This document shows, piece after piece, positions 22,556-34,634 of a stretch of DNA of 64,000 nucleotides. This stretch comes from Leptidea sinapis (Eukaryota > Arthropoda > Insecta > Lepidoptera > Pieridae). The notes beneath the pieces are model-generated. The model ran no database searches, was not told the origin of the DNA, and saw only the letters and a program-made list of their open reading frames with translations. A program made the position numbers and the translations under genes. Where the stretch lies: contig NC_066275.1 in assembly GCF_905404315.1 (NCBI RefSeq), forward strand, positions 5,270,001 through 5,334,000, in the 5' to 3' direction. Each line of letters starts with the position of its first letter. Within the stretch, counting starts at the first letter, position 1.

Positions 22556-23868
22556 AGTTCACTGTAGAATACGAAAGCTCGAGTACGGATGCAGGCGTTG
22601 AACTCATCAGGAATATTTTTGAGGCCTGGGATTGCCTTGCAATCTTCTTTGATTTATCTAAGGCTTTTGATTGTGTTCTACATTCAACGCTGGTCAGGAA
22701 GCTATGTCACTATGGTAAAAGAGGATCTGCGCTCGATCTTCTGATCTCATATTTAAATAATAGGATTCAGAGGGTCGATGTGAATGGCAGGAGATCTCCT
22801 GGGACTCCTCTCGGTGGGGGGTACCACAAAGCTCTATTATTGGACCCTTCCTCTTCCTAATTTATATAAATGATCTACCTAACCTTGTAGAAAAAAAACA
22901 CAAGGTGGTATTATTTGCAGATGACACTTCAGATATATTCAAAGTGAAAAGAAGCAAAGTCTTATATGCTGACGTAAACAATGATCTATCTGACATCGTG
23001 TACTGGTTTAGCGCCAATAACTAATTGTTAAATAGTCATAAAACCAAATATATTAAATTTACCGCGCCAAATGTCAAAAATGTAGATGCGAATATTTTAT
23101 TAAACGGAGAGGTGGTAAAACCAAAAAAATTGTGGTTAAAAAAATTTGATAGTTAACTGACATAGATACGGTGCGACTTATATATATACTTTAGTTATTT
23201 TCATAGTATTATGTCCTATGGTATATTGTTGTGGGGCAGTGCAGCCGATATTAATACCAATTTTGTGCTGCAGAAGAGGGATATTCGCGATATTTATAGC
23301 CTAGGTCCTAAAGAATCATTAAGAGAAAAATTAAAAGAAATCAACATTTTGACTGTTGCTTCTCAATATATTTTGATAATGTTCTATATGTACATAAGCA
23401 CATTGAGGAATTTGCTATAAAATGTAACATTCATAATGTTTACACGAGGAACAGACATAGACTTGTTATGCCTACTACTCGGTTAAGTCGAGTTAGTAAG
23501 TCTTTTATTGGGCGATGTATATGCTTCTACAATATGATCCTAGAAAATGTGAAAAACAAATGTGTTGCGAAATTTAAAAGAATTATTAAAAAACGTTTGT
23601 GTGGGAAAGGTTACTATAGCATAAACGATTTTCTTTATGACACCACAGACTGGGAACGATGCAAACACCCTCAGGCTCTCTAATTATAAATGTTTATTGT
23701 ACGATATCACATTGTAATCCATATGTTTATAAAAAGAAATCCTGCTAAGTTTTTTGCGCCCGTTCTTCTCAGGTCTGGTCAGTCTATTTTGAATGGGTGG
23801 TAGTTTTTGACGTTCAATAAGTAATTTTTAATCCTATTTTGAATAAAAATATTTGAATTTAAATTAGA
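22556..23868 (+). mobile_element. Jockey/CR1-like LINE (family C), 5'-truncated
   Basis: The plus strand encodes pieces of a reverse transcriptase: STDAGVELI, IFFDLSKAFDCVLHSTLV, YLNNRIQRVDVNGRRSPGTP, a damaged GVPQGS region near 22818, LFADDTS near 22915, then ILLWGSAADI and TTRLSRVSKSFIGRCICFYN. Frameshifts near 22820 and 23130 and stops near 23024 break it. It ends with a 3' UTR and a TTTTGAATAAAAATATTTGA tail (23848-23868). The tail matches minus-strand copies at 10285 and 17310. The sequence just upstream (22425-22555) is not recognised. Confidence 0.88.
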
Positions 23869-24153
23869 ATGTGAGACAAGCTGATATACTGATATACGCT
23901 GGTGTACTCCGCGCAAACTTGTGATTACCATTACTTACAATTTTAAATCGAATACTTTCCGTGCATTGTTTTTTTTTAAATATCACCCATTACAGACATA
24001 GTACACTATACAGACTTTTCCTAAAGAGAGACTGTTTTTATTTATTATTTATTTAATACCTGTCTGTTTAAATTCACGCCATAGGAAGTATTGAAGGTGA
24101 CATTGGGACTTTAGCAGATATACTAAGTAAGAGGTTTCAGTGTTAAGCAGGCA

Positions 24154-24155
<2 letters not shown>

Positions 24156-24206
<51 letters not shown>

Positions 24207-24208
24207 AT
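24156..24208. repeat. (TA)n microsatellite
   Basis: About 25 TA units, directly abutting the left end of a mariner element. TA is the mariner target, so insertion into or next to such a tract is expected. Confidence 0.95.
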
Positions 24209-25020
24209 ATAGGGTTAAAGTATGAAATTGCCGAATTGAACTGAAAATATTTTTATTTATTTTGTAGTACGAAAATCTAAATCATGAAAAAAATGGTAGA
24301 TCGTTGGATCAAGATCTGGCGAATACGGAGGGTAACGAAAGGTTACTAATTGCAGTTCCTATAGAGTTAAAAATGGTGAAGATCGATTCATGAGTGGGGA
24401 CTGTTTCATTGCTAACTTTGCTATCATTGTTCGGAGTTCGGCACAGAAGTCATCTGCCGGTATTGCTTGACAAGATTGGAGAAAGTTGTAGTGAATAACA
24501 ATATACTGAGTCCACCAAACTGTTGTCATTACCTTTTTATTGGCAAGCTTTGCTTTAAGACACTGTTGTGGCGTTTGATCTAGGATAAGCCATTGCATTT
24601 TTCGCTTGCGGTTACCGTAAAGAATCCACTTTTCATCGCATGTCACAATTCGATTCCTTCATTTCTGTATCGATTCATCAAGGCAATACAAGTTTCGACA
24701 CATATTTCTTTCTGCAGATCAGTCAATTCATGAGGTTACCATTTTTTTTATTGATTTGACGCAAATGAGCCCTCTCCAAACGCAACGCTCACAATATCAA
24801 TGCGAGCTATTTCTGCTGCGTTAGTTCCGCATCGGAACTCGTATTCAGAAATCACTCGAATTTTCGAAGTATCCATCTTTCATGTCTAAGCTAAATAAAA
24901 AAAACAACTGAAAGTTGATAATCGAATGTTGCACATTTTTTTAAGGAAGAACCATGAAGGTTCTATGTCAATTCGAGGTATCGGTTACAATAAAACGGCA
25001 ATTTCATACTCTAACCCATA
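24209..25020 (-). mobile_element. mariner, internally deleted, both ends kept
   Basis: The left end AGGGTTAAAGTATGAAATTG and the right end (reverse complement GGGTTAGAGTATGAAATTGC) are near-identical inverted repeats flanked by TA. The reverse strand keeps pieces of transposase: the CDEKWILYGNRKRKMQWL catalytic block (24640-24590) with its Asp present, and KAKLANKKVMTTVWW. The N-terminal half and the C-terminal catalytic portion are shortened or frameshifted. At about 0.81 kb against about 1.3 kb for a full element, it is a non-autonomous deletion derivative related to the copy at 11294. Confidence 0.88.
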
Positions 25021-25044
25021 GGGGTATAATAATAGTACTATAGC

Positions 25045-25860
25045 AATATTTTTATTTTATTTTTATTTTTTTTTATGGAATAGGAGGACAAACGAGCGTA
25101 CGGGTCACCTGGTGTTAAGTGATCACCGCCGCCCACACTCTCCTGCAACACCAGAGGAATCACAAGAGCGTTGCCGGCCTTTAAGGAAGGTGTACGCGCT
25201 TTTCTTGAAGGTACCCATGTCGTATCGTCCCGGAAACACCGCACAAGGAAGCTCATTCCACAGCTTCGTGGTACGAGGAAGAAAGCTCCTTGAAAACCGC
25301 ACTGTGGAGGACCGCCACACATCCAGATGGTGGGGATGATATCGTAACTTGTGACGTGTCGTGCGAAGGTGAAATTCGGCGGCAGGAATCAGGTTGAACA
25401 GCTCTTCGGAACACTCCCCGTGATAAATGCGGTAGAAGACACACAATGAAGCGACGTCTCTACGCAACGCCAAGTGATCCAGCCGTTCACAGAGTACTGG
25501 GTCCCCGACAATTCGAGCTGCTCTGCGTTGCACGCGGTCAAATGGATCGAGCTGATACTGGGGTGCGCCAGACCAGAGATGACAGCAATACTCCATGTGA
25601 GGCCGGACCTGCGCTTTGTAGAGCGCTAGAATGTGGGCCGGCTTGAAGTATTGCCGTGCTCTATTTATGACGCCCAGTTTCTTTGAAGCCAGTTTGGCTT
25701 TGCCCTCCAGATGGCCACGGAATTGGCAATTGCTCGAGATTTCGAGACCCAGTATTCCGATACTAGGCGAGGCTTTAAGGGAAGTGTTCTCGAAGAGCGG
25801 TGATACGGCAAATGGGGTTTTTATAAATAAATATGACAATATCAGGAACTTTACATATTG
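25045..25860 (-). mobile_element. LINE family D, C-terminal ORF and 3' end
   Basis: The longest family D copy: an uninterrupted 238-residue reverse-strand frame (25123-25839). It contains ILGLEISSNCQFRGHL, KLGVINRARQYFKPAHILAL, YKAQVRPHMEYCCHLWSGAP, FDRVQRRAARIV, FLPRTTKLWNELP and RYDMGTFKKSAYTFLKGRQR. This is the region after the RT domain in Jockey/R1/CR1-like LINEs; which clade is not decided. The RT catalytic site is absent. The intact frame suggests a relatively young insertion. Confidence 0.85.
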
Positions 25861-25967
25861 AAAAATATAGGCTCCATTACTAAGCGGTTCGCAGCCGGCG
25901 GTAAAATCAGATAATATACGTGTATGAAAAATTCAGACGCATCAAGAACCAACAACCTTAAATCTCG

Positions 25968-26161
25968 CTAGTGATTATGCTCTGTATTTGCTCTCACTAC
26001 TTCGTCACACACGGTGAGTACGACAGCGCGGCACCCCTTGTATATTTTGGAGCACACCCAGCGTTTCCTGACCTCGTTGCTTTCTGCCTTTCTCAAATTG
26101 AAATTGTACCCGTTAAATTTGAGAACTGGTGTTCCTCGTGATGAAACATCGAAGGTAATAC
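25968..26161 (-). CDS. mod(mdg4): Terminal FLYWCH exon 13
   Basis: Complete FLYWCH terminal exon. The acceptor TCATATAG ends at 26162; GT completes the split codon, then ITFDVSSRGTPVLKFNGYNF. Ligands are W34-x-C36, C43 and H61-N-H63, then TAG. It is the close paralogue of 22060-22259 (LRKAESN, KRWVCSK, KGCRAVVLTV, NTEHNH). Confidence 0.92.
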
Positions 26162-26214
26162 CTATATGAAAAAAAAAACACATCATTATTACTAATATAC
26201 TAATTTTTTTATGA

Positions 26215-26515
26215 AAATAATGGACGAGACGAGCAGGACGTTCAGCTGATGGTAATTAATGCCCTGCCCATTACAATGCAGTGCCGCTCAGGATTCTTGA
26301 AAAACCCCAAAAATGTTGAGCGGCACTGCAATTGCGCTCGTCACCTTGAGACATAAGATGTTAAGTCTCATGCCCAGTAACTTCACTAGCTACGGTGCCC
26401 TTCAGACCATAACACAGTAATGTCTACACAATACTGCTTCACGGCACAAATAGGCGCCGTTGTGGTACCCATTATCTAGCCGGCATCCTGTGGAAAGGAG
26501 CCTCCCACTGGTGAA
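26215..26515. mobile_element. Dispersed lepidopteran repeat with hairpin
   Basis: A GC-richer block of about 300 bp containing CAGTGCCGCTCA (26278-26289) and its inverse TGAGCGGCACTG (26317-26328), followed by CGCTCGTCACCTTGAGACAT and TAGCCGGCATCCTGTGGAAA. I recognise this as a short repeat common in lepidopteran genomes; its class (SINE, MITE or LINE UTR) is not clear from one copy. Confidence 0.6.
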
Positions 26516-27610
26516 TACTCCATATATAAAGAAATGAACTCTATGTCCGAAATATATGTAGAAGATGGTTTAGGACAAACTTGTATACTCTAAGTTAGAA
26601 TAAACAAATATTGTTCACGAACTAAAAAAAATTATATATCTTAAAAAAAGAGGTATGCAAAAGATAAGATTAAATTATATTTTAACTATTTAATAGCAAT
26701 CTCGCAAAAATGTATCAAATTATATACATTTTTGAAAAAAAAAATAAGAACTTTCAATATAGATATTATAAATAATAAAAATAATCTGAGATCTTTAAGT
26801 TGGTATTTAACTTATATAAATTTAAATAAAATTACATCACATAAAATGTCATAAATATCGGGCCTTATTTTCATAAACGACTTTAAAAAATAACTTATTT
26901 AGTGACTAGATTCATTATTCCCTTTTGGTTCTATACTAAAACTAGATCAATCCACAATATTTTTATGCCAGTTTGAGTTTATCGATAATTTTACTATGGT
27001 CCATGTGCCAGCCTTCTAGCTCAAATCAGCAGGCTTTCAAGTTTGAATAAAATATTTAAATATTACGATTTAACAACAAAATAATAATTCAAAATGTAAA
27101 CATTGGAATGTAAGTCGTAATAAAGTTATTCCTGAGAATAATCCGTGAATATGCACAATGTTTATTATATCGCTGACAACACTGTCAGTACAATGATAAT
27201 TCTCACGTTTTCTGAATCTCAGACTGCCTTGAAAATAAACGCGGGAAACGTCATACGTCCGAATACCAAACATGAGGAGAATGTCTATTTGTAAACATAT
27301 TCCATATTCTTGGGTTATTCTCTCGTATAACTTTAGACCAAGTTTATTTATAAGGCCGTAAACGCTTAGTAAATTCTCTTTACGATCAATATAATACCTT
27401 CAATTACGATCGGTTTGCAAATATCTTCCTCACCATTCGATTGTAAATTCTATTAAAAGTCAATATTACTCTATCGTGTTATAAATTAACGTAAATGATT
27501 TCCACCTAAGCCTTCGTTAGAGGAAGAATGCTGCTAAAAGTAAGAATACTTCAATCAATATAAAGTTTTAAATTTCACATATCTCATAAAATATTTAATT
27601 TAAGCTATGT
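26516..27610. other. Spacer
   Basis: AT-rich. A 10-bp inverted repeat (AAAAATGTAT at 26706 and ATACATTTTT at 26724) forms a small hairpin. No coding sequence recognised. Confidence 0.5.
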
Positions 27611-27804
27611 TTAGTGCGAGTGTTCATTATTAAGACTATAGATAACATTATTAACAGTATGTAGGGTGGCTCTACAATTTTTGCTTCTCGCTTTCACACA
27701 TCGCCAGAGCAGCTTGACGCCTCGACTCCCCGAGTTCTTGTAGTACCTGTGACCTTGGTACTGAATCACTGGCTTGCCAAATCTAGACACCGCATACGCA
27801 GCAA
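27611..27804 (-). CDS. mod(mdg4): Terminal FLYWCH exon 14
   Basis: Found by direct reading. The acceptor CTCTATAG ends at 27805; TT completes the split codon, then AAYAVSRFGKPVIQYQGHRY. Ligands are W33-x-C35, C43 and H61-S-H63, then TAA. The core WRCVKARSKNCRATLHTV is canonical. There is no Met at the start of the finger, so it is translated only as a spliced 3' exon. It lies 211 bp upstream (by coordinate) of the exon at 28016. Confidence 0.92.
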
Positions 27805-28015
27805 CTATAGAGGAAAAATTATAATATCATCAACAAGTTGAACGAAAGTACAATTTTATCTGTATATATTGTAATGAATTCTATAGTGTAAAGTACAATA
27901 CTTGTGACTACCAGCAATATATAATACCATCACCTTACTTTTGTGTTGTAAGCCTAATTTATAGTCTGGGGATAGCAGCGAAATATTAAAACATACATTA
28001 AGTGACCTCAGTTGT

Positions 28016-28212
28016 TTAATGATTATGCGGTGTTTCTTTCAAAATCATATTATCAAATGTTACAATATACGCTATACATCCGGAGTGGACCTTACTACAA
28101 ATCCATCTCACTTTACTTTTACCTTTACTGCCACTCCACATGTGGAACCTATAGGGCCCCATTTCGATTACAGGTCTTCCATTTCTTGATGTACCAAAAT
28201 TTGGTGTCATAT
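28016..28212 (-). CDS. mod(mdg4): Terminal FLYWCH exon 15
   Basis: Complete FLYWCH terminal exon. The acceptor TATTTCAG ends at 28213; AT completes the split codon, then MTPNFGTSRNGRPVIEMGPY. Ligands are W36-x-C38, C45 and H62-N-H64, then stop. The position after the second Cys is Ile rather than the usual Arg, Lys or Asn (GCIAYIV). MGPYRF links it to the exons at 39177 and 44619. Confidence 0.92.
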
Positions 28213-28818
28213 CTGAAATAATAAATTAAAAATAAATGAAAATGTGCAATCAAATTAATGCTTACATAACACAAATAACAACGGCGGACGAAAGCGAGCG
28301 TCATCATCATCACCATTATATATTCCACCTGTATTATTAGCTCAGCTAGCTGTGATACGCTGTCGTTCGTGATATCTGGATATAATGTATAAAGGATTGT
28401 AGTAGTTAATAGTAAAGTAAAATAATATATATATATGGGTTTTATAGTCAAATAAATGCTCATGTAGTGAACGAATTATTTTATACAAATACATTTCTAA
28501 ATTGAGCATTTATATTATATAAACGAGTTAATTTACAACATTCAAACTCTGAGTGTGTCACTGTACACAAAGGTCAAATATACATATGATGTATTTCTCT
28601 CAGTAATAAAGAAATCGATAAATAGTCGGCGCATCACTACTTCATGGCGTAGGGAGTTAGTACTTGGAGAGTGCAAGTGAACTTGAACTGTTCCAACTGG
28701 AGGCTGGCAACACAACTCCTGTTCTCTTGTACTGGGGAAGTCCATGGGCGGCTGATTTTCTCTTTCCATCAAGTGAGGCAAGTGCTCATAAAAGAAAATA
28801 TATTTAGTAATATTTTGT
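28213..28818. other. Spacer
   Basis: AT-rich with a short (AT) run near 28420. No exon or repeat recognised. Confidence 0.45.
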
Positions 28819-29021
28819 CTAAAAATTATTATGACTGTGCACATCATAGTAAAATTTCACTCTATTAAGACTGTCAGTGATAATCTTGGCCCTGCAAAGT
28901 TTTTTTGTATTGGAACACCTCCAAGTTTTTGTGTTATATTTTCCCTGTGACTTTAAGTTAAACCTGTAGCCACCGTAGTCTACGGCGGGTCTCCCAAATC
29001 GGGATAACGTGAACGTCAGCC
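28819..29021 (-). CDS. mod(mdg4): Terminal FLYWCH exon 16
   Basis: Complete FLYWCH terminal exon. The acceptor ATTACAG ends at 29022; GG completes the split codon, then LTFTLSRFGRPAVDYGGYRF. Ligands are W33-x-C35, C42 and H61-S-H63, followed by NNF and TAG. It is a clear sister of the next exon leftward in the gene (30031): FTLSR, RP-A, YGGYRFN, WRCSNTKK and CxAK are shared. Confidence 0.92.
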
Positions 29022-30030
29022 CTGTAATAATTATCATATTTTTTATCAAATATTTAAATTTAATTTAATTTTGATAATAATTTCAGAAATATTTGTAAAA
29101 AAAGGGCATACAAACGGCCAATGTCAAATTAGTATAGCTCCGTTATCCGTCCATCTGTATGTCAGCAGACTGCGTGTACAGGACCGCAATACTCAGAAAA
29201 CTGAAATTTTGACAGGCTGTTTGAGAGGGACTATTATCGCTATAGTAAACAAATAAATAACGTTATTTAAAATTTATTCAATGAAATAATAATATTGTAT
29301 CGAGGTCTAAGTGAGTATGAGTCCAACTTTCACAACTCTGAACTAACTCTGACTCAAAGAAAAAATAATAACAATTGATGACAAAAAGTGCTTGCCGCAA
29401 AACTCTACAGCAGCCTTTTGTTGCCAACCTTAGCGTACCCCGAGAAATTCATTCCAAAAGCTCATTCTTTGCAAACGTAAAATAGTTTAAGCCGTTTAAT
29501 TTGCCATAACATATATTATGCCGCTTAGGCGACAAATCTACGGAATAGGAAATTCCGACGAGTCCGATCTTCCACCGTCGCGTAATATCGAAGAGACGAC
29601 AAGTCGTCAGCTACGACACCGGCGTGTACAGCGTAGCCTCGCCGACTATGATATTATAGCTACGGACGCGGGCGGCTTCTGTCATCCACGTAGCGTGTAG
29701 CGATAGGCGCTCTGTTAATACGGTGACGTTTGCTCGCATTCAGTCTGTTGACGTATCTTATTCTAGTCTAACCTAGTAATATTTTTTATTATATTTATAA
29801 TATATTTTGTAAAATGTATTCTTTTGTTTTTATTTCATTACGCATGTTGAGTTAGCCTGTAAGTGAGGTATACAATTTCTATCATATAGGTATATTTAGG
29901 AGTGTGCTTTAGAATAAGGGTTAATATTGTATGCAACGTTGTCTTCCTTTTAATAAATACATAAATAAATGTTTGTATGTTATAATATCTCTGTATCAAT
30001 GCACTCTCCCCTTCTTAACCAGATAGATAT
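29022..30030. other. Spacer
   Basis: AT-rich, except for a GC-richer stretch at about 29515-29760 that contains a 60-codon plus-strand frame (MPLRRQIYGIGNSDESDLPP and on) with no recognised motif. This could be a repeat remnant. Confidence 0.4.
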
Positions 30031-30221
30031 TCAATGGTTATGAACATCCAGATAGTACACAATATTGTGGTCCATGGTAATTAATTTAGCTTTACACATT
30101 TTCTTTGTGTTTGAGCATCTCCAATGTTTCTTGTTGTGTGAGCCGGATGAAGCGGCATTAAAACGATAACCACCATATTCCAAAGCTGGTCTTCCGTATC
30201 TGGACAGTGTAAATCGTAGCT
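30031..30221 (-). CDS. mod(mdg4): Terminal FLYWCH exon 17
   Basis: Complete FLYWCH terminal exon. The acceptor TTTTACAG ends at 30222; AG completes the split codon, then LRFTLSRYGRPALEYGGYRF. Ligands are W33-x-C35, C42 and H60-N-H62, with the stop directly after. Paired with 28819-29021. The frame upstream of the acceptor happens to be open (FTE then AG), but the acceptor and sister-exon alignment set the start. Confidence 0.92.
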
Positions 30222-32185
30222 CTGTAAAAATGAATAAATTAACTTTCACAATCTTTACGTAATTTGGGTTGGTATATATATTCGAATAAAAATTGCACAT
30301 ATATATTCATTAGAGTACACCGCAATAAAGTTCTTTAAAATACCAGAAGATAGAGGAAGGTTTTTCTTGTGCTTTTTTTTAGGAGAATACCTCAAAGGCA
30401 GTCAGGGCCTTTGCAGTTCATCTGTTTTAACACCTAGTTCACGAACGTTTTTTTTTCTTCCGAAATCAGCAAGTGCCCCGGGGCACTAGATTTTTCACAT
30501 ACACCAAAATCGAAAGTACGGCACACTATTCCCTCGCCAACTTCTGACCCTTATTTTGTTTGTAAGATGATTTATTTTGCATGGTCTTGTTTCAAAAGCT
30601 TTCCGATACATTCACTCAAATCATCCTTATTATAAGCAATCTTTTAATACACGTTCAATGATGAACGTACGGAACGTAGCGAGCGCGCCAACATCACGGC
30701 GTGATGTCTGAGTACGTGCCTACCGCTCGCGATCAGAGTTTGCGATTTCAGAAGGTTAATGAAAGAACGGTATGTGTAGAAGAACACACAACAAAAATGA
30801 AAACTTCATCAGGGCGAGGTTTATAATACGAATCACAACTATTTTTTGTAATATTTTTGTTCAATAATCTTACTTAGAATTTTGTGTGACATCTAAATCT
30901 AATTCAATATCCTCAAACTAAAATGATCAGATCACGAACAGAAACGATAGGTATAGATGGATATATTATACACGCGAATTTTGTTTTTAGAAGTCTAGCG
31001 AAAAAACAATTAGTGTTACTTTTTGTGGACATTAAAAATATTTTAGACATAAACTAAAACGATACTCACTAAGACTCGGCTAGCATGAAGTCATTATTAA
31101 GTTGTAATATGAAATATCTAGGAACTGCAATATTTTTTCATTGACATACGAGGTCGTACATACAGGAATATTCTGGCATTAGCATGGCGACAGGCAACAC
31201 TTTCTAAACTGTCAACTGCTTTAGTTATTGTTAGCTAGTATCGTTTGCTTCCTTCTGGCAAACGGCAGTTGCGCTGAACAAATGGAAATAGAGTGCATTA
31301 GCAATGAACAGTATCTGATTCAGTCAGGTGAGCGTCTCATGTCTCATCAATAGATATAAAAGAATTTAATATTCAAATAGCGGTCTAAGATTGTTGCGGT
31401 TCATTATAACGGTTGGACTTGCAACGAATAACACTCTCTAGAAAACATAAAGAAATATTTAATCCATAATTACAAATTAAAATAATAACGAACAATTCAA
31501 GAACTTCTTTGGAATAAAACTTAAAAATATAATCTGTAGTGCAGATAAATAATAAATATATATACAGATTATCTCGAAGCAATATTATGGCAACAATTTT
31601 GATTTTACATTTTTAACGATAGGTCTAATTAAATACAGTACAAAGGTATCACTGGTTCGAGGTCGAGAAATATCTCTTGTTTCAATCAAGTTATATACGA
31701 AGAGATCTTCTCCACTCAAGCTAATTTTGGTAATAATCAGTTTATACAGTCATCAATTACATTATGCATGATAAGGTTTAAGCGCTTTTTAAGTGTATCA
31801 AAGTAATTTTGTTGCTCCCAACACAAAATACTAAAATAAAACTAAACTTTCATATTTAACTAACTAAAACCAAATGATTCCAAGGTCATGTACCGTGCGC
31901 GAGTTTCACTCGTTATGCACCGGTTTTTATTGTCTATTGAAAAGAACATAATATTATATAATAGGATAAGTTAGATAAACTAATGGACTTATTGAATTTT
32001 TCACGGGTTAAATTTTTAGATGAGGTTATATTAACCAAAACGACAAAAAAAAGTCAAACATGCTTTTCCTTATACACAACTTTTCTCTTTTTTACAGTTT
32101 CGAATTTGGCCATACAATACTATTCTTAAATCCACCCTGCAAATCCATTCTATCCCTTTAAATATTCCCGAAGACTGCCTCGTTC
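30222..32185. other. Long spacer
   Basis: Nearly 2 kb without an exon or recognised transposon. Around 30660-30740 there is a short GC-richer patch. A minus-strand frame at 31385-31582 is hydrophobic and AT-driven; I do not consider it a gene. Confidence 0.45.
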
Positions 32186-32315
32186 TTTTTATTATGGAAA
32201 AGGAGGACAGATGAGCGTGCGGGTCATCTGGTGTTAAGAGATCGCCGCCGCTCACATTCTCTTGTACCACCAGAGGAATCACAGAAACGTTGCCGGCCTC
32301 TAAGGAAGGGTTACG
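32186..32315 (-). mobile_element. LINE family D 3' tail next to a FLYWCH exon
   Basis: GGAGGACAGATGAGCGTGCG and CTGGTGTTAAGAGATCGCCG match the 3' end of the element at 25085-25190. It lies about 15-20 bp downstream (in gene direction) of the stop of the exon at 32330, so it probably provides or disrupts that exon's 3' UTR. Confidence 0.7.
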
Positions 32316-32329
32316 CATTGTCTTATTCG

Positions 32330-32556
32330 TCACTTTAACGAGGGTTTCTTCTGTTTGTACGAGTAACACGCTGTATCAACATGATGGTCATTCACCTTCA
32401 CGATCTGACTTCCGACGGTGAAGACCTTCGCCTGACAGCCGTTAGCCGTGGCCTTGACACAAACCCACCGACACGCGCTCTTCCCAAAGTACTTCATGTT
32501 GAAACGACACCCGTCATATATCAGAACTGGCTTCCCGTATCTTGATGTTGAAAACA
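32330..32556 (-). CDS. mod(mdg4): Terminal FLYWCH exon 18, last His lost
   Basis: FLYWCH terminal exon. The acceptor TTGCAG ends at 32557; TG completes the split codon, then FSTSRYGKPVLIYDGCRFNM. Ligands W30-x-C32, C40 and H58 are present, but the final ligand is Asp (DHHVD instead of HxH). A 14-15 residue tail (TACYSYKQKKPSLK) follows to TGA. A Cys in the tail could substitute, but that is speculation. The neighbouring LINE tail (32186-32315) may have removed the original ending. The frame is otherwise open and the core RWVCVKATANGCQAKVFT is intact. Confidence 0.85.
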
Positions 32557-34033
32557 CTGCAACTAATTATTTTACAATTAACAGACTTATCTATAGTTAA
32601 TATTCAAGAATATAAATAGTCTCCTTTACCTTTATCAATATTACCTAAATATACAAAATTATATAAAGTTATAAGACCGCAGCGTCAATGACCAACTTAA
32701 ACTAATTAAGTGATGAAATTCGATATTCTAAATAAAGTAGGAAAATAAACATAACATTTAGCTTTTTATTAATATTTATTATTTTCATTCTTTTGGCAAA
32801 TATTGTTCTTTTTCACACAGTTTCAAACACGCATGCAGGCTATTGAGATCAAATAGGAAAGCAGTTTAAGGTATACTTGTACCTCGAATGACTCAAACTA
32901 ATATATTAGGTTGATCAAATGGTACGAAACACAAACAAGTTCAGTATGTAGATCTCAAAGCCTAGTACTGTCAGACTAAAGCGCGGTTCTACGACTGGTT
33001 AGATCTACAGTGCTTACCTTACTACAAAACCAATGCACGCCTTACCTGTACAGGTGTCTCCGCTCTTCCATGTCAGTGTGTCAATGTGTTATTTTTAACA
33101 ATAGTTTTATTGACATGGTAGTAAAATAAAAGTTATAAAAAATACAATTTAAAAATTTGGAAAATATTTTTGAATACCTTCATAGATTTACAATAATAAT
33201 GAAAAAAATAATAATTTTAAAGCACATTTAAGTACTTTTTTTAAATTATTAACTTTTGATAAATGTATGTACCTGTATGTGTGTGAGCGTGCGATATGTT
33301 TGTGAGTGTTGGGTGTATGTGTGTATATGTAATATAATTTCTGTCTGATCTATGTAGAATGTTAGTTTAGCTATTGGTTAAATTATAATATGTTCATTAT
33401 TTAAGCTGTTGGAGGAATATATCCATCATCTCTCAGTGATAATTATAAACTTGCACTCACTCCTGTCTGCAGAAGGTTAGCAGAGATTTCATTCCCACAG
33501 GTCTGACATACTTGTCTGGCCTCTTTCATTCTTTGTATTTTCGAGCTCGTTATTTGTAATAAAAATAAAGAAAAAGCTAACGTTTTCATAAAATATGTAA
33601 CTAATTTAAAAGAATTTTCAACTCAATTTAGATAGTCAAAATTGCTCTACTTAATTATATTATATTTATTCAAAATATAAAACAAATAATTCGTATTTTT
33701 TAACATCACTGTTATAGAATTTAAAACAACAGAGACACGCTTAGCTACGAGTGGAACGTTGATTAAAATTAAATTTCTAGCAGCTATAATAATTTACAAA
33801 ATACTAAATTACCATGTATACATAATATTATATACAAAACTATCCTACTTATACTATAAATTCAAAAATATGTGTGTTTGTTATACAGACACCCTGATTG
33901 AATCGGAATTTGTTCATATTTTTTTTATTCAATTGCCGAAAATTTTCCAGAACACAGAGGATTGACAGGTGAGTCAAGTGTTAACATTCATATTATTATG
34001 CATTTATTTAGTAGCTAACATTTATTATAACGG
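32557..34033. other. Spacer
   Basis: AT-rich with an imperfect TG-rich tract near 33260-33330. No gene recognised. Confidence 0.45.
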
Positions 34034-34221
34034 TCAATGTCTGTGATCATAATTATGTTTTATAATTTGTCCATCGTACGTCGCAACTCTTGCCCGGCAC
34101 CCCTTGTTATCTTTGATACAAGTCCATCTCACCAGCTCTCCAGTACTGCTACTCTTCCTGAACCTATGCTCTCCAACCTGTATTACAGGGTTACCACTTC
34201 GAGATACCGTGAAAATTGGTA
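34034..34221 (-). CDS. mod(mdg4): Terminal FLYWCH exon 19
   Basis: Complete FLYWCH terminal exon. The acceptor GTTTTAG ends at 34222; TA completes the split codon, then PIFTVSRSGNPVIQVGEHRF. Ligands are W32-x-C34, C41 and H59-R-H61, then stop. NPVIQVG ties it to the neighbour at 34635 (KPVIQVG), a likely tandem relative. Confidence 0.92.
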
Positions 34222-34634
34222 CTAAAACAAAACATGACGTTTTATTCACATATAAAAAACATGTACCCTCAAGTTAGCCAATTTCCCGAAAAAACCTAAG
34301 CCATGTTACCAAGTAGAAAACAATTTTAGTAATTACAAAATTTCTCAACAACAAACTTAAGTTAGTTTTCCAAAGATAAAATTTGGTCAAAAGTATAAGC
34401 TGAATAAGAAAATCTAGAACAAAAGAGAATAATTCATTATTCAGTCTCAATGCTAGTAAAAATAGCTTCTATTACACATAACTGAGTAAATGTATATCTA
34501 AAAATATCTATAAGTTCACTCATTCGTAATAATAATCCAAAATATTAAGGGTATGTTACTATTCTAATAGCCAATAACAGAATTTATTACAAAATATTTA
34601 TTAATTCTGTTCACTTATTCTTTCAACATATTTC
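34222..34634. other. Spacer
   Basis: AT-rich; nothing recognised. Confidence 0.45.

Noticed and set aside
29518..29700. GC-richer plus-strand frame starting MPLRRQIYG
   Set aside because: No homology that I recognise and no context; could be repeat debris.
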